NCBI RefSeq assembly: GCF_000017545.1
Contig: NC_009718.1
Location: forward strand, 124,001-188,000
Direction of reading: 5' to 3'
DNA length: 64,000 nucleotides
Source of the DNA: Fervidobacterium nodosum Rt17-B1
Lineage (GTDB): Bacteria > Thermotogota > Thermotogae > Thermotogales > Fervidobacteriaceae
How positions within the stretch are numbered: position 1 is the first letter of the stretch; each line of letters begins with the position of its first letter. Shown here piece by piece: positions 1 through 9,480 of this stretch. The position numbers and the translations under genes were made by a program. The notes beneath the pieces were generated by a model. The model ran no database searches. It worked only from the letters and a program-made list of their open reading frames with translations, and was not told where the DNA came from.

Positions 1-512
1 TTGGATTTATAAGGAAGTTACCTCACACCTTAGTTGAGGCGTTTCATTCAACTTTAGAAGAAATTCTTTACTCAGATGTAATTATCATACTTGTAGATGT
101 TAGCGATACCAATTATAAGAAGAAACTCTCTGCTTCTTTTAGTGTGCTTGAGGAAATAAAAGCGAATGATAAACCTTATTTCATTGTTTTTAATAAGATA
201 GACCTTGTACCAGAGGACTATTTAGATATGATAAGGTATGAGTATCCAAATTCTGTCTTTATATCGGCTAAATCCAAGTTGGGATTTGAAGTTTTATACA
301 AAAAAATAAGAGAATATATTGATATTTTTGATATAAGAAAGAGGATTCATATAAAAGCTGAACAACTCAGTGTTATACTCAAATACGCTGATTTTATAGA
401 GTGGAATGTAGTTGAATATCTGAACGATGGATATATATTGGATATAAAAGGACCAGAAAACATAGTTGAAAAAATTTCAAAGCAACTTAAAGACGATAAA
501 CAAATGTTTTAA
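1..512 (+). CDS. hflX: GTPase HflX, C-terminal part (5' end outside window)
   Basis: The frame is open from base 3 and ends with TAA at 510-512, so the gene starts before the window. The first visible residues read GFIRKLPHTLVEAFHSTLEE, the switch II region typical of HflX, and NKIDL at about residue 58 of the visible part is the G4 (NKxD) guanine-specificity motif. ISAKSKLG is the G5 motif. After the G domain comes the short alpha/beta C-terminal tail. HflX is a ribosome-associated GTPase that splits stalled 70S ribosomes after heat stress. This role is family knowledge and is not shown by the sequence. The next gene begins 17 bases downstream and is probably cotranscribed. Confidence 0.9.
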   Translation, partial: GFIRKLPHTLVEAFHSTLEEILYSDVIIILVDVSDTNYKKKLSASFSVLEEIKANDKPYFIVFNKIDLVPEDYLDMIRYEYPNSVFISAKSKLGFEVLYKKIREYIDIFDIRKRIHIKAEQLSVILKYADFIEWNVVEYLNDGYILDIKGPENIVEKISKQLKDDKQMF

Positions 513-529
513 GGGAGTGTGAATATACA

Positions 530-1519
530 GTGTTAAGTAGAAAGTATGCTTTTTTGACTTCTATTTTTCTTTCTTTTATTTATTCTGTTTTTTTGTTTGC
601 TCTTTATATGGTACCTGTTGATAACAGTTATATAACTGCTACTTTTATGGAATTTAGATCAACTGGTAATATTCCACATTTCCATTCAGGTATCGATTTT
701 AGTACGTTTTTGAAAGAAGGTATACCAGTTAAAGCTGTCGAAGATGGATACTTAGTACGTCTTGAGATAGATGAAGGGGGCATTTATGGAAAGACTTTAG
801 TTCTCCAACACGCTGATGGTTACAGAACTTTGTATGCTCACCTTTCAAAATTTTCTGAAAAGCTTGATAAATTGGTTTCAATGATGAATGAAGAATTTGG
901 AAATCAAAGGGTTGTTGTAGAAATTTATTCTGATGAGTATAAATTTCAAAGAGGTGAAGTGATAGGATACTCTGGTAGTACAGGAGAAGCAACAAAACCG
1001 CATGCACACTTTGAAGTTAGAAGCAGCGACGAGAAGTTCTTTTACGATCCTCTAAAATTTATCGATAAAAACCTCTTGAGACCAGTAAGCATGAATATTC
1101 TCTTAAAGAGTGTAAGAATTGAAGGTAAAGAGTATCCATTCGTAGAAAATGGAGTTTACTATTTTAGTGAACGATATCCAAAAATTTCCATTGAAGCGTA
1201 CACAGAATTAGCAAAAAATTTACTTGGAGTTAAAGAAATAAAAGTGTACTTTTCAGAAAATTTGGTGTATCATATAATACTTGACGAGGTTCCAGAAGAA
1301 TATTGGAATAAGCCTTACGAAGTTTACGATGAAGAAGGAACAATCATGACTGGACTTATTTACCGTGGTTTTTATAAACTTTACAATAATAAAAATGTTT
1401 CATTTGTTAAAGAAAATAAAATCGAAAGTCAAACTGGAAATTTGTACAACGTAAGGATTGAAATTACTGATGAATTCGGAAATAACGGAGTTTTTAGATT
1501 TACTCTTCAAAGAAGATAA
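530..1519 (+). CDS. M23-family metallopeptidase, membrane-anchored or secreted
   Basis: A 329-residue protein with a GTG start and GGGAGTG ribosome site about 10 bases upstream. Residues 7-28 form a hydrophobic N-terminal segment (signal anchor or signal peptide). A LytM/M23 peptidase fold follows: the HxxxD zinc motif is at H52/D56 (HSGIDF), H104 is in YAHL, and the HxH motif is at H158/H160 (PHAHFEV). All expected zinc and catalytic histidines are present, so the enzyme is probably an active peptidoglycan endopeptidase acting outside the inner membrane. An inserted stretch of about 30 residues lies between the core strands (residues 110-140). Residues 170-329 are a beta-rich C-terminal extension of unknown role. 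Exact substrate is not predictable. Confidence 0.85.
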   Translation: MLSRKYAFLTSIFLSFIYSVFLFALYMVPVDNSYITATFMEFRSTGNIPHFHSGIDFSTFLKEGIPVKAVEDGYLVRLEIDEGGIYGKTLVLQHADGYRTLYAHLSKFSEKLDKLVSMMNEEFGNQRVVVEIYSDEYKFQRGEVIGYSGSTGEATKPHAHFEVRSSDEKFFYDPLKFIDKNLLRPVSMNILLKSVRIEGKEYPFVENGVYYFSERYPKISIEAYTELAKNLLGVKEIKVYFSENLVYHIILDEVPEEYWNKPYEVYDEEGTIMTGLIYRGFYKLYNNKNVSFVKENKIESQTGNLYNVRIEITDEFGNNGVFRFTLQRR

Positions 1520-1555
1520 AAAACTCTAATTTTTTTATTTTTGAAGGTGATTGCC

Positions 1556-1885
1556 ATGTTATTTTTCAAAAAAAGAGAAAAAACTGAAGCAGAACTTGAA
1601 AAGAATCCATTTTACAAAGACAAAAACGCACTTGTTGTTTATATTAAGTGCAATAAATGTGGTGAAGTTTTTAGAAGTCATCTGAGAATAGGATACGATT
1701 TTATAATAAATTACGATGATAGGTCATCGCCTTTTATGATTGAAAAAGTTTATGTTGGCTCGAAATGTCCTAATAAGATTGAGTTACACGCAAAATTCAC
1801 TGGTTCGTATAAACCAGTGAGTATCGATATAGATGGTGGTAAGTTTATCTCAAAAGAAACCTACGAAAGGGAGGCAGAGAGATGA
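1556..1885 (+). CDS. Small conserved protein with CxxC, function unknown
   Basis: I place the start at the ATG at 1556, which has AAGGTGAT just upstream (1544-1551); a longer TTG start at 1541 would put the ribosome site inside the gene. The product is about 109 residues and charged. CNKCGE and a later single cysteine (SKCPN) suggest a degenerate zinc-ribbon-like or beta-rich fold. The C-terminal half has alternating polar/hydrophobic residues and ends [10 protein letters not shown]. It overlaps the metK start by four bases (ATGA), so the two are translationally coupled. I do not recognise a named family; it is likely a Thermotogota lineage protein. Confidence 0.7.
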   Translation: MLFFKKREKTEAELEKNPFYKDKNALVVYIKCNKCGEVFRSHLRIGYDFIINYDDRSSPFMIEKVYVGSKCPNKIELHAKFTGSYKPVSIDIDGGKFISKETYEREAER

Positions 1886-3072
1886 GAAGACTTTTTACAA
1901 GTGAAAGTGTCACAGAAGGACACCCAGATAAGATGGCAGATCAAATTAGTGATGCCATCTTAGACGCGATTATTGAGCAAGATCCGAAAGCTCGTGTAGC
2001 TGTTGAAACACTTCTTACAACAGGTGTTGCCATTGTTGCGGGAGAAGTTACAACAAAAGCTTACGTTGATGTGCAGGACATTGTTAGAAAAACTGTGCTT
2101 GACATCGGTTATACAAGAGCAAAGTATGGTTTTGACGGTGAAACATGTGCAGTTCTTTCATCCATTCACAGTCAGTCACCTGACATAGCTCTTGGTGTTA
2201 ACGAAGCTGCAGAGTTTAAGCAGGGCGATAAAGCAGAAGATGAGATTGAAAAAGTTGGAGCTGGTGACCAAGGAATGATGTTTGGTTACGCTACTAACGA
2301 AACAGAAGAGCTTATGCCTCTTCCAATTATGCTTGCTCACAAGCTTGCTATGAAGCTCGCCGAGGTAAGAAAAAATGGAACAGTTCCTTTCTTAAGACCA
2401 GATGGAAAAACACAAGTCACGATTGAATATGATGAAAACGAAAAACCAGTAAGAGTTGATACAGTACTTATATCCACTCAACACGAACCAGATGTAACTA
2501 TTCCTGAGATAAGAGAAGCGCTTGTAAAGTATGTTATAAATCCAATTATTCCAGAGAATCTTAGAGATGACAATATGAAAATCTTGGTCAATCCAACCGG
2601 TAGATTCGTTCTTGGTGGACCATCTGCTGATACTGGATTAACTGGAAGAAAGATAATCGTTGATACATATGGTGGGGCTATACCACATGGTGGAGGAGCA
2701 TTCAGCGGAAAAGATCCGACAAAAGTTGACAGATCAGCTCATTATTTCGCAAGATACGTTGCGAAGAACGTTGTTGCGGCAGGTCTTGCGGATAAATTCA
2801 TGATCCAAGTAGCTTACGCAATTGGTGTTGCAAGACCAGTATCTATAATGATTAATACATTTGGAACGGCAAAAGTAGACGAAGAAAAATTGAGAAAAGT
2901 TGTTGAAGAAATTTTCGATTTCAGACCAGGTGCGATAATTAAAAAACTCGATCTTCTTAGACCAATTTACAGAAAGACAGCTGCTTACGGACATTTTGGA
3001 AGAAATGACCCAGACTTTACCTGGGAAAGAACGGACATGGTTAGAGAGTTAAAAGCTGCTTTCAACCTTTAA
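1882..3072 (+). CDS. metK: S-adenosylmethionine synthetase
   Basis: A 396-residue protein of the normal length for MetK, which makes S-adenosylmethionine from methionine and ATP in the cytosol. Visible signatures are [16 protein letters not shown] near residue 14 (ATP and metal binding), [12 protein letters not shown] near residue 116 and the glycine-rich [19 protein letters not shown] near residue 264 (phosphate loop). The start codon overlaps the preceding stop (ATGA) with GGGAGGCAGAG upstream. Upstream there is only a short gene junction with no room for a SAM riboswitch. The matching SAM-cycle enzyme ahcY is at 12590-13795 in this window but in a different operon. Confidence 0.98.
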   Translation: MRRLFTSESVTEGHPDKMADQISDAILDAIIEQDPKARVAVETLLTTGVAIVAGEVTTKAYVDVQDIVRKTVLDIGYTRAKYGFDGETCAVLSSIHSQSPDIALGVNEAAEFKQGDKAEDEIEKVGAGDQGMMFGYATNETEELMPLPIMLAHKLAMKLAEVRKNGTVPFLRPDGKTQVTIEYDENEKPVRVDTVLISTQHEPDVTIPEIREALVKYVINPIIPENLRDDNMKILVNPTGRFVLGGPSADTGLTGRKIIVDTYGGAIPHGGGAFSGKDPTKVDRSAHYFARYVAKNVVAAGLADKFMIQVAYAIGVARPVSIMINTFGTAKVDEEKLRKVVEEIFDFRPGAIIKKLDLLRPIYRKTAAYGHFGRNDPDFTWERTDMVRELKAAFNL

Positions 3073-3099
3073 TAAATGAGAAAATGGGAGGAATGATGT

Positions 3100-3387
3100 A
3101 TGCCAAATAAAATGTCTGCTGAAAAAAGGGTAAGGGTTTCTGAAAAAAGAAGAGTGCTCAATAAAGCTTACAAGACAAGTATGAAAAACAAAATCAAAGC
3201 TGTTCTCGCAGCTATAGCACAGAAAAAATCCGCCGAAGAAATAATGGAATTATTTAGAAAAGCTCAAAGCGCAATTGATAAAGCCGCAAAAAGTGGGGCA
3301 ATTCATAAAAATCAAGCTAGCAGGAGGAAATCAAGACTGGCAGTCAAGGTAAAAGCTTACTTGGGTGCTGAAAAGCAAGGGGTGTAA
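3100..3387 (+). CDS. rpsT: 30S ribosomal protein S20
   Basis: A 95-residue, lysine/arginine-rich helical protein with the S20 pattern: N-terminal basic helix, the central [13 protein letters not shown] segment and the closing [12 protein letters not shown] block. S20 binds 16S rRNA at the bottom of the 30S body early in assembly. The start ATG at 3100 is preceded by GGGAGGAATGATGT. It sits 27 bases after metK and 3 bases before the next gene, so it reads as part of the same transcript. Confidence 0.96.
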   Translation: MPNKMSAEKRVRVSEKRRVLNKAYKTSMKNKIKAVLAAIAQKKSAEEIMELFRKAQSAIDKAAKSGAIHKNQASRRKSRLAVKVKAYLGAEKQGV

Positions 3388-3390
3388 TTA

Positions 3391-3795
3391 ATGTCATTCT
3401 ACTATGTAATGGAACTTGAAGTTAACGAGCAAAGGGCAGATTTTGCTTTAAAAAATACAGAACTCGTAGAATTTGTAAAATCAAGAAAATGCAATTTATC
3501 TTATTCGAAAGGGATACTAACTATAAGATTTCCTGACAACGAAGATTTGGATGAAGAAGTTATGGTTGAAGTTTTGAAAACTCTCAGAACCCCAGTTAAT
3601 GCTAAAGAATACGTTTACGAAAACGGAAGTAAAATGGAGATTTTTTCTGGAAAACTTGATCCTCAACATCCACTTGGCCAAGCAAAAGAAGAGATCCAGG
3701 AAAGAACAATAGAGAGCATTGAGGAAGAAGAGGAATTAAAGACATCTTATGAAGAACTATTAGATGACATTGAAGAAGAAGTGGACGAAGAGTGA
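3391..3795 (+). CDS. Small acidic-tailed protein, function unknown
   Basis: A 134-residue protein starting 3 bases after rpsT, with AGGGGTGTAATT before the ATG. Residues 1-90 are a mixed alpha/beta domain. The last 45 residues are very acidic (runs such as EEEEEL and DDIEEEVDEE) and are probably disordered or helical. No known motif or metal ligand set is visible and I do not recognise the family. Being cotranscribed with S20 and followed directly by a terminator, it could have a ribosome or RNA-related role, but that is only a guess from position. Confidence 0.7.
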   Translation: MSFYYVMELEVNEQRADFALKNTELVEFVKSRKCNLSYSKGILTIRFPDNEDLDEEVMVEVLKTLRTPVNAKEYVYENGSKMEIFSGKLDPQHPLGQAKEEIQERTIESIEEEEELKTSYEELLDDIEEEVDEE

Positions 3796-3836
3796 TTTTG
3801 AGGAATGATTTCTAAGTAAATAAGTGATACAATAAT

Positions 3837-3874
3837 AAGGATCCCCTTTTCATTGGGGATCCTTATATTTTTAA
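3837..3874 (+). terminator. Rho-independent terminator after the metK-rpsT cluster
   Basis: A perfect 10-bp stem AAGGATCCCC (3837-3846) pairs with GGGGATCCTT (3855-3864) around an 8-base loop, followed by ATATTTTTAA. It lies 42 bases after the last plus-strand stop. Confidence 0.9.
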
Positions 3875-3895
3875 CATTCAATTTCTGCTTCATGA

Positions 3896-3936
3896 AAATA
3901 AAAACTCCATCCCCTTAGATAGGAGGATGGAGTTTT
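3896..3936 (-). terminator. Rho-independent terminator for the minus-strand chemoreceptor operon
   Basis: A perfect 12-bp stem, AAAACTCCATCC (3901-3912) with GGATGGAGTTTT (3925-3936), loop of 12. On the minus strand the stem runs directly into TTTTTATTTT, so it ends transcripts coming from the chemoreceptor at 3953. Together with the preceding terminator it insulates two convergent units. Confidence 0.9.
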
Positions 3937-3952
3937 TGAATAGTTTCAAGTA

Positions 3953-5944
3953 TTATAATTTAAACTTCTTCACATAATTGTTTAATTCGCTAACGGCTGT
4001 TGATAGTTCATCTGAATAGGTCTTAACTTCGTTGATTTGATCAGCTTGAGAAGCTATCTGAGCGGCCATTTCTTCGATATCTCTCTCAACTTCTTGGACA
4101 TTCTTTGTCACTCTATCCATAGCTGCACTGACTTCCTCTGTTGCACCGCTTTGTTCTTCTGCCGTTGCTGCTAAGTCTGTTGTCATCTTCGATACTTCTT
4201 CTATTTTTGTAATTAACATGCTCAAACTTTCACCAGCTTCTCGCACTGTAGAAACGTATCCATCAACTTTCTGACTAACTCCTGTTGTGACTTTTTCAAC
4301 TTTCTTGGCTTGTTCACCAATTTTACTTAATATTTCCGCTATCTTCTTTGTTGCTTGTCTACTTTCTTCTGCAAGTTTTCTTATTTCGTCTGCCACTACT
4401 GCAAACCCTCTTCCCGCTTCACCGGCTCTTGCAGCTTCTATTGCAGCATTCAACGCTAGAAGGTTTGTCTGTTCTGCGATACTAGATATTGTATCCACTA
4501 TCTCACCTATTTGATTTGAGAATTTGGTTAATTCTACTATCGCTGTCAGTGATTCACCCATTCCTGTTCTAATCTCTCCAACTGAATTTTCTACTTCTTG
4601 CATTCTTTCGGAAACTAAACTCACGTTTTCGCGCATAAGTTCTGCACTTTGCGAGAGTTTTTCAGAATACCTTGCTATATTCTGTGCACCAGCTGCTATT
4701 TCTTCCATACCGCTATTTGCTTCTTCTGTCGCAGCTGCTATATCTTGTACTTCAAGTGTAGTTTTTTGAACTGTTTCCTTAGATGTTTGTGCTGCTTGAG
4801 CGGAATTCTGTGCCAAATCATCAAGCATAAATGATACTGAAGAAACTTGTACGCTTAACTTTATAACTTCGCCTACTGTTTGTTTGAAACTTTCTATAAG
4901 TAATTTAAACGCATGACCTAATTTTGCGATTTCATCTTTACCAAGCTTGGCCTCGTCAACAGTTGCTGTTAGGTCATTTTCAGCAACTTTTTGAGCGATT
5001 TCAACGACGTGATTTATACGTTTAGTTATTGTGTCTGTAAGGAATATAGCAATTAAAGCTGCGCCAAGTGCGATTATTATACCAGCGAAAACACCAGACA
5101 TAATTATTTCATAAGCTGCCTCTGTAATTTCCGAAAATGGAATTATACCTATAGCGGTTAAATTGTAATTTCCAATTCTTTCAAATGCTGCGAATTGTTT
5201 CCCATTAAATGTGTACACTATTGTACCTTTTGTTTTGGATGTGATTTCTTGAGCAAGTATCTTTGTTCCTTCTTCTTCTGATAAATCGAGCTTTCCAACA
5301 AATTCAGCTTTTGGGTGTGCCACTGTTAAAGTACCATAAACTAGAGTAACGTATCCTGTTTTACCAATTTTTATTTTACTTACCATTTTTTGCAATTCGT
5401 CAATTGGATAAAATCCAACGAGCGCCCCGATAACATTTTCACCGAAATCATAAACAGCAGCAGCAACCATAATATAATTTTTTCCATTGTACTCGTATGG
5501 CATATAAATTTCTGTCTTTTTCTTTCCTGATAATACTTTTTCAATTATTTCCGATGGTAGTTTCACATTTGCCAAACCATCCTTTGATACAACTCTCATA
5601 TCTGGAAGAACTACAAAGACATCGTGGTAACCTTTCTGGTTTAGTGCACTGTAAGCATTCCGTACTCCCCAACCAAGCTGACTGAGCCCAAGTTCATCAC
5701 TCACGTTTGTCATGTAAGGTGATATTGCACCACTAAACGAGTAATCTGCGAGTGGTTTGATTATATCGTTTAAATAATGTACCTCTATATCTTTTTTCAC
5801 AGATGATAGAACCAAAGACTGAATTTGTTCAGCTGCATCTCTAACAACAGAGGTTGAGACTAAAACAGAAACAAGCACACTTACAAAAGATGATAAGATA
5901 CCTACAAGTACCAAAGATAATATAAGCTTTGTCCGTAAACTCAT
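3953..5944 (-). CDS. Methyl-accepting chemotaxis protein with periplasmic Cache-type sensor
   Basis: A 663-residue transmembrane chemoreceptor. TM1 is at about 8-30, followed by a ~240-residue extracytoplasmic domain with Cache-like features (the motifs KTGYVTLV and [12 protein letters not shown] resemble the membrane-distal and proximal PAS-like folds of dCache). TM2 is at about 280-305, a HAMP domain follows (starting [19 protein letters not shown]), then the long coiled-coil signalling domain with the conserved hairpin tip [20 protein letters not shown] and [16 protein letters not shown]. It signals ligand binding to CheA/CheW. No C-terminal NWETF-like CheR-binding pentapeptide is present. 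The ATG overlaps the hutH stop (ATGA), with GGGAGGTGCTTTC as ribosome site, so it is cotranscribed with histidine ammonia-lyase. Confidence 0.93.
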   Translation of the reverse strand: MSLRTKLILSLVLVGILSSFVSVLVSVLVSTSVVRDAAEQIQSLVLSSVKKDIEVHYLNDIIKPLADYSFSGAISPYMTNVSDELGLSQLGWGVRNAYSALNQKGYHDVFVVLPDMRVVSKDGLANVKLPSEIIEKVLSGKKKTEIYMPYEYNGKNYIMVAAAVYDFGENVIGALVGFYPIDELQKMVSKIKIGKTGYVTLVYGTLTVAHPKAEFVGKLDLSEEEGTKILAQEITSKTKGTIVYTFNGKQFAAFERIGNYNLTAIGIIPFSEITEAAYEIIMSGVFAGIIIALGAALIAIFLTDTITKRINHVVEIAQKVAENDLTATVDEAKLGKDEIAKLGHAFKLLIESFKQTVGEVIKLSVQVSSVSFMLDDLAQNSAQAAQTSKETVQKTTLEVQDIAAATEEANSGMEEIAAGAQNIARYSEKLSQSAELMRENVSLVSERMQEVENSVGEIRTGMGESLTAIVELTKFSNQIGEIVDTISSIAEQTNLLALNAAIEAARAGEAGRGFAVVADEIRKLAEESRQATKKIAEILSKIGEQAKKVEKVTTGVSQKVDGYVSTVREAGESLSMLITKIEEVSKMTTDLAATAEEQSGATEEVSAAMDRVTKNVQEVERDIEEMAAQIASQADQINEVKTYSDELSTAVSELNNYVKKFKL

Positions 5945-7410
5945 GAAAGCACCTCCCTAACTATTGTATTTTTTACACGCTCAAAATCATCACCAAAAAA
6001 TCTGTCATTACCTGGTTTTACATCAATTAAACCATAAAATTTTTCGATTTGTTCAGAACTTTTCAAAGGACGTCTGTAGTATAATGCGGTGCTTCCAAGC
6101 ATAGCTTCTATTGATATTAAGCTTACTAAATTTTCGTATACTCTCCTCAATTTTCTTACAGCGTTTGCCCCCATACTCACATGATCTTCTTGATAAGCGG
6201 AAGTGGGTATTGTGTCGGCGCTTGCCGGATGAGAAAGTACTTTGTTTTCATTACATAAAGCTGCGGCGGTATATTGCCATATCATGTAACCACTATTTAA
6301 GCCTTCTTCACCACCTGCTAAGAATGGTGGTAAACCTTCGTTGACCTTTGGATTAACAATCCTATCTATTCTCCGTTCAATCATGTTTCCCATGGAAGTA
6401 AGTGCAACTGCAAGGTAATCTGCGCATAGTGCAAGAGGCTCACCATGGAAATTCCCACCACTTAATATCTCATCACCGAAAACTAACGGATTATCAGTTG
6501 CTGAGTTAATTTCCCTTATTACAATTTCTTTGACCCATTGGATAGTATCGTATACTGCACCGTAAACTTGGGGGATAGTCCTTAATGTGTACGTGTCCTG
6601 AACTTTTGGGCATTTTTTATGACTTTCTCTGAGTTCACTTTCATCAAGGAATTCCCTTAGCCATTGAGCGATTTTAATTTGTCCAGTATGCGGTCTTGCG
6701 AGTTGGATTCTTTCATCGAAAGCTTTTGGAGTGCCCAAAAGTACGTCTACTGACAAAGCAGCTACAAGTGTTGCTAATTTCATTAACTTTTCTAAATCAC
6801 GCACGATGAGTGCTAAATGTGCGGCCATGAATTGTGTACCGTTTATAAGACTTAACCCTTCTTTTTCTTCTAATTCTATAGGAACAAAGTCAGTTTTATT
6901 TATATCAATAATTTTTCCGTTGTAAAAGACTTTTCCTTCTCCTATTATACTCATTGCTATATGGGAAAGAGGAGCTAAGTCACCACTTGCACCAACGGAA
7001 CCTTTTTCAGGTACCAAAGGTGTAATTTTTTTGTTTAGGAGTTCTACAAGTTTTTCTACAATCACGGGTCTTACTCCACTGTAACCTTTTGCGAGTGCGT
7101 TTGCTCGTATTAAAATCATTGCACGGACAATATCTTCTGGTAAGTACTCTCCAATTCCAGCTGAATGAGAAAGAACTATATTTCTTTGCAAATCTCTAAG
7201 TTTATCTTTTGAAATTCTTACATTAGCTAAAGCACCAAATCCTGTATTAATACCATACACAGGTTCTCCAATTTCTAAAACCTTTTCTATTGTTTTTCGA
7301 CTATCTCGCATTTTTTTGTATGCTTCATTTGAAATAGAGACTAATTCGTATTTTCTACTTACATTGTGTACATCTTCTAAGCTTAAGTGCTCACCATCGA
7401 TTACTATCAT
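5941..7410 (-). CDS. hutH: Histidine ammonia-lyase
   Basis: A 489-residue member of the aromatic amino acid lyase family. The internal Ala-Ser-Gly triad that forms the MIO cofactor is at A141-S142-G143 ([12 protein letters not shown]), the catalytic Tyr is at about Y52 (YGINTGFG) and the SHSAG motif at 81-85 carries the histidine found in HAL/TAL rather than PAL enzymes. The expected reaction is deamination of L-histidine to urocanate and ammonia. No hutU, hutI or hutG lies nearby, so a full histidine-degradation pathway cannot be inferred here. Start and stop overlap both neighbours by four bases (ATGA each), forming a tightly coupled operon with the corrinoid adenosyltransferase and a chemoreceptor. 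Confidence 0.93.
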   Translation of the reverse strand: MIVIDGEHLSLEDVHNVSRKYELVSISNEAYKKMRDSRKTIEKVLEIGEPVYGINTGFGALANVRISKDKLRDLQRNIVLSHSAGIGEYLPEDIVRAMILIRANALAKGYSGVRPVIVEKLVELLNKKITPLVPEKGSVGASGDLAPLSHIAMSIIGEGKVFYNGKIIDINKTDFVPIELEEKEGLSLINGTQFMAAHLALIVRDLEKLMKLATLVAALSVDVLLGTPKAFDERIQLARPHTGQIKIAQWLREFLDESELRESHKKCPKVQDTYTLRTIPQVYGAVYDTIQWVKEIVIREINSATDNPLVFGDEILSGGNFHGEPLALCADYLAVALTSMGNMIERRIDRIVNPKVNEGLPPFLAGGEEGLNSGYMIWQYTAAALCNENKVLSHPASADTIPTSAYQEDHVSMGANAVRKLRRVYENLVSLISIEAMLGSTALYYRRPLKSSEQIEKFYGLIDVKPGNDRFFGDDFERVKNTIVREVLS

Positions 7411-7931
7411 AACTCACTACCCCTTATTTTTCTTATATGGCTACCTTCAATGAACCTCGCCATTATGTAAAGTAAGTCGGAGATTCTATTTAAATACCTT
7501 ATCACCTCACCACGTACTTCCTCTTGACTTGCTAACGTTACGACTAATCTTTCCGCTCTTCTTGCTATTGTTCTACATACGTCCAAATGAGCACTTGCTA
7601 TTGTTTCCCCAGGTATTACGAAAGAATTCAGTTCGACTTTAGACTCGTATTCATAGACTAAATTTGTTAATTTTTCTATATCTTCCTCGTTTATCAATTT
7701 TACGTATTGCTCACCTTTTGCAAGTTCTGCAGCAAGTCTGAATAGATTTTTTTGAATTAATTCTACAACTTCTCTTTCATAATCTGGTAAGTAATGTTTG
7801 GCGAGTCCAAGGAATGAATTCAACTCATCAACAGTCCCGTAGGTTTGTACTCTTATATGGTCTTTTTTTACACGCTCTCCATTAGCAAGACTTGTTTCTC
7901 CGTTGTCACCTGTTTTTGTTGTTATAGACAT
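7407..7931 (-). CDS. Cob(I)yrinic acid a,c-diamide adenosyltransferase, PduO type
   Basis: The product begins SITTKTGDNGETSL, the ATP-binding N-terminal motif of PduO-type corrinoid adenosyltransferases, followed by RVQTYGTVDELNSFLGLA and near the C-terminus the conserved CRTIARRAERLV and YLNRISDLLYIMARF blocks of the five-helix bundle. It transfers the adenosyl group of ATP to Co(I) corrinoid, making adenosylcobalamin. I choose the ATG at 7931 with GAGGAGG 7 bases upstream rather than the longer ORF start at 7967. The stop overlaps hutH (ATGA). About 175 residues, normal for the family. Confidence 0.93.
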   Translation of the reverse strand: MSITTKTGDNGETSLANGERVKKDHIRVQTYGTVDELNSFLGLAKHYLPDYEREVVELIQKNLFRLAAELAKGEQYVKLINEEDIEKLTNLVYEYESKVELNSFVIPGETIASAHLDVCRTIARRAERLVVTLASQEEVRGEVIRYLNRISDLLYIMARFIEGSHIRKIRGSEL

Positions 7932-7971
7932 ATATATTCCTCCTCGTGTTTGGATAGGTATTAACAATTCT

Positions 7972-8000
7972 ATTTTATCTTACCGCAGATTCTATTTCAA
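7972..8000 (-). promoter_or_regulatory. Sigma-A type promoter for the adenosyltransferase-hutH-chemoreceptor operon
   Basis: On the minus strand TTGAAA (7995-8000), a 17-base spacer and TAAAAT (7972-7977) lie about 40 bases before the start at 7931. Spacing and sequence fit a housekeeping promoter. Confidence 0.65.
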
Positions 8001-8057
8001 ATCTTGAAAAGTGCACACATATCAGTAATTTATTTTATTTCATTTGTTTTTTTACTT

Positions 8058-8576
8058 TTAGAAGATTTTTCCGTATATTACAACATCTTCGAATTTATCA
8101 CCGTTTTTTAAATAAGCAACCATTTTGCCCTCAAGTTCGAACTCAAAATTTTCTAAAATTTTTCTCATGGGGATATTTTTTTCTAAAGTTTCAGCTTGAA
8201 GTCTTTTAGCTCCTTTTGATTTAGCCCATTTGACTGCAATTTCACATAGCTTTGTTCCCAAACCTTTATTTTGATGTTCACTAACTATTTCTAAGCCAAA
8301 TTCAACTATATGTGATAGTTTAATTTTGTTATCAATAAACCAACACCATAACTGACCAACAATTTCTCCTTCATATTCAACAACTGCGAATAATTTTGTA
8401 GGATTATCTTTCCAATTTTCAATCCATGACTTCATTTTATCAAATGTAATCTCTTCAGGTGATGATAAAACGGTATCACTTTCTGTACATACCCTTTTCC
8501 TCATTTCGTAAACTTTTTCTACATCAGAAGAATCAACAGTACGAATGCAATACTCTCCAAACTTTTCTAAAACCAT
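8058..8576 (-). CDS. GNAT-family N-acetyltransferase
   Basis: About 172 residues. The acetyl-CoA binding motif A is seen as VSEHQNKGLGTKLCEIAVKW (Q/RxxGxG/A loop at QNKGLG), with the upstream beta strand IVGQLWCWFI and downstream AKRLQAETLEKN, where small-molecule or protein acetyltransferases carry their motif B. The final segment EFELEGKMVAYLKNGD resembles RimJ/RimL or phosphinothricin acetyltransferase-like members. I choose the ATG at 8576 because GGGGGAA lies 8 bases upstream; an ATG at 8591 has no ribosome site. The substrate cannot be deduced. It lies just after the terminator of the long division operon and is probably a separate unit. Confidence 0.85.
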   Translation of the reverse strand: MVLEKFGEYCIRTVDSSDVEKVYEMRKRVCTESDTVLSSPEEITFDKMKSWIENWKDNPTKLFAVVEYEGEIVGQLWCWFIDNKIKLSHIVEFGLEIVSEHQNKGLGTKLCEIAVKWAKSKGAKRLQAETLEKNIPMRKILENFEFELEGKMVAYLKNGDKFEDVVIYGKIF

Positions 8577-8602
8577 ATGTAATTCCCCCATAAAAGATAT
8601 TT

Positions 8603-8628
8603 AAAAACCCCAACTTTTTGTGCTGGGG
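8603..8628 (-). terminator. Terminator closing the long ftsQ-like/ftsAZ operon
   Basis: On the minus strand CCCCA (8624-8628) pairs with TGGGG (8608-8612) around an 11-base loop and runs into TTTTT (8603-8607). The stem is short, but position directly after the last gene of the operon supports it. Confidence 0.7.
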
Positions 8629-8659
8629 CGTAAGATTGGTGTTAGTTATAATTGGAACT

Positions 8660-8920
8660 TTAATCTGCGCTTCCATTATTCGGATTTAACTTTACAATTT
8701 CAAGATTAACAATGGCTCGAGCACTTTCAAGTAATTTTATAGCATCTATAACAGTATCTTTAGTTGCTATAACTTTTAAAAACTCGCCTTCAAAACTTCT
8801 TATGTTCATTGTGTTGTCTTCCGCTTCGAGTAAATAGTTTAAAATATGTACATCTTCTTTGTTTATCCGTACTAAAATGTCGTATTCAAGAATATCATTT
8901 ATTTCATCCATTTTTTTCAC
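8660..8920 (-). CDS. Small DUF4911-like protein
   Basis: An 86-residue protein starting with GTG, preceded by GGAGG 10 bases upstream. The pattern VRINKEDVHILNYLLEAEDN, then MNIRSFEGEFLKVIAT and a final helix, resembles DUF4911, a small alpha/beta family found in Firmicutes and Thermotogota with no known role. Assignment is from memory of the family pattern and not certain. It is the last gene of the ten-gene minus-strand operon, 5 bases after the DtxR-like regulator, and is followed by a terminator. Confidence 0.75.
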   Translation of the reverse strand: MKKMDEINDILEYDILVRINKEDVHILNYLLEAEDNTMNIRSFEGEFLKVIATKDTVIDAIKLLESARAIVNLEIVKLNPNNGSAD

Positions 8921-8925
8921 TATAC

Positions 8926-9450
8926 TTATTCCTCCTTTTCAGACTTTTCTGCTTCAGACTTTTCTGCGCTTTTTTCAAGAATTTCGTATGTACTACTTAT
9001 CGGGCAAGGTGCTGTTTTCTTTCTTGGTTGAGAGAGGAATGTTCTAAACTTTTCCACAACTGCTTTTCCTTCTTCCTCAACGAGGAACCTTGCAAAATCT
9101 GAGAACTTATTAACTATTTTATCACTCAAATTAAAATATACATTCCAAGCAGCTTCATCTGATTCTTTTTCGTTAAGTTGTAGTATTTCACAAAAGAACA
9201 TTTTAACAGCATTAAACCTTGCGTTTTCTAACACTGCTAACTTTTTACCTTCCTGTGTAAGTGATATTCCACCTCGATGTTCATAGTATATTAATCCTTG
9301 CTCAGTTAATTTTTCCAAAAATTGTTTAGCTGAGGGCATTTTCACATTTAGGAAAGTGGATATTTTTTTCAACCTTGTCCATCCCATTTCATTAAGTGTC
9401 AAGTACACTGCCAATAAATATTTTCTTTCCGTTGAACCTATTTTATCCAT
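8926..9450 (-). CDS. DtxR/MntR-like winged-helix transcriptional regulator
   Basis: A 174-residue protein. The N-terminal half is a winged helix (ERKYLLAVYLTL, then the recognition helix region KMPSAKQFLEKLTEQGLI and wing YYEHRGGISLTQEGKKLA), close to the DtxR/MntR layout. The second half is helical, as in the dimerisation domain of that family, but the classical metal-ligand pattern is not obvious. The C-terminus is a Lys/Glu-rich repeat tail (KSAEKSEAEKSEKEE) after a CP motif. It may respond to Fe or Mn, but that is inference. A related gene is present at 24386-24904. Start ATG at 9450 with GGAGGG upstream. Confidence 0.75.
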   Translation of the reverse strand: MDKIGSTERKYLLAVYLTLNEMGWTRLKKISTFLNVKMPSAKQFLEKLTEQGLIYYEHRGGISLTQEGKKLAVLENARFNAVKMFFCEILQLNEKESDEAAWNVYFNLSDKIVNKFSDFARFLVEEEGKAVVEKFRTFLSQPRKKTAPCPISSTYEILEKSAEKSEAEKSEKEE

Positions 9451-9480
9451 CGAAATCCCTCCAAGGGTTTTATTTTAACA

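Noticed and set aside
1520-1881. A possible SAM riboswitch before metK.
   Set aside because: No room: the metK start overlaps the previous gene and no aptamer-like helices are present.
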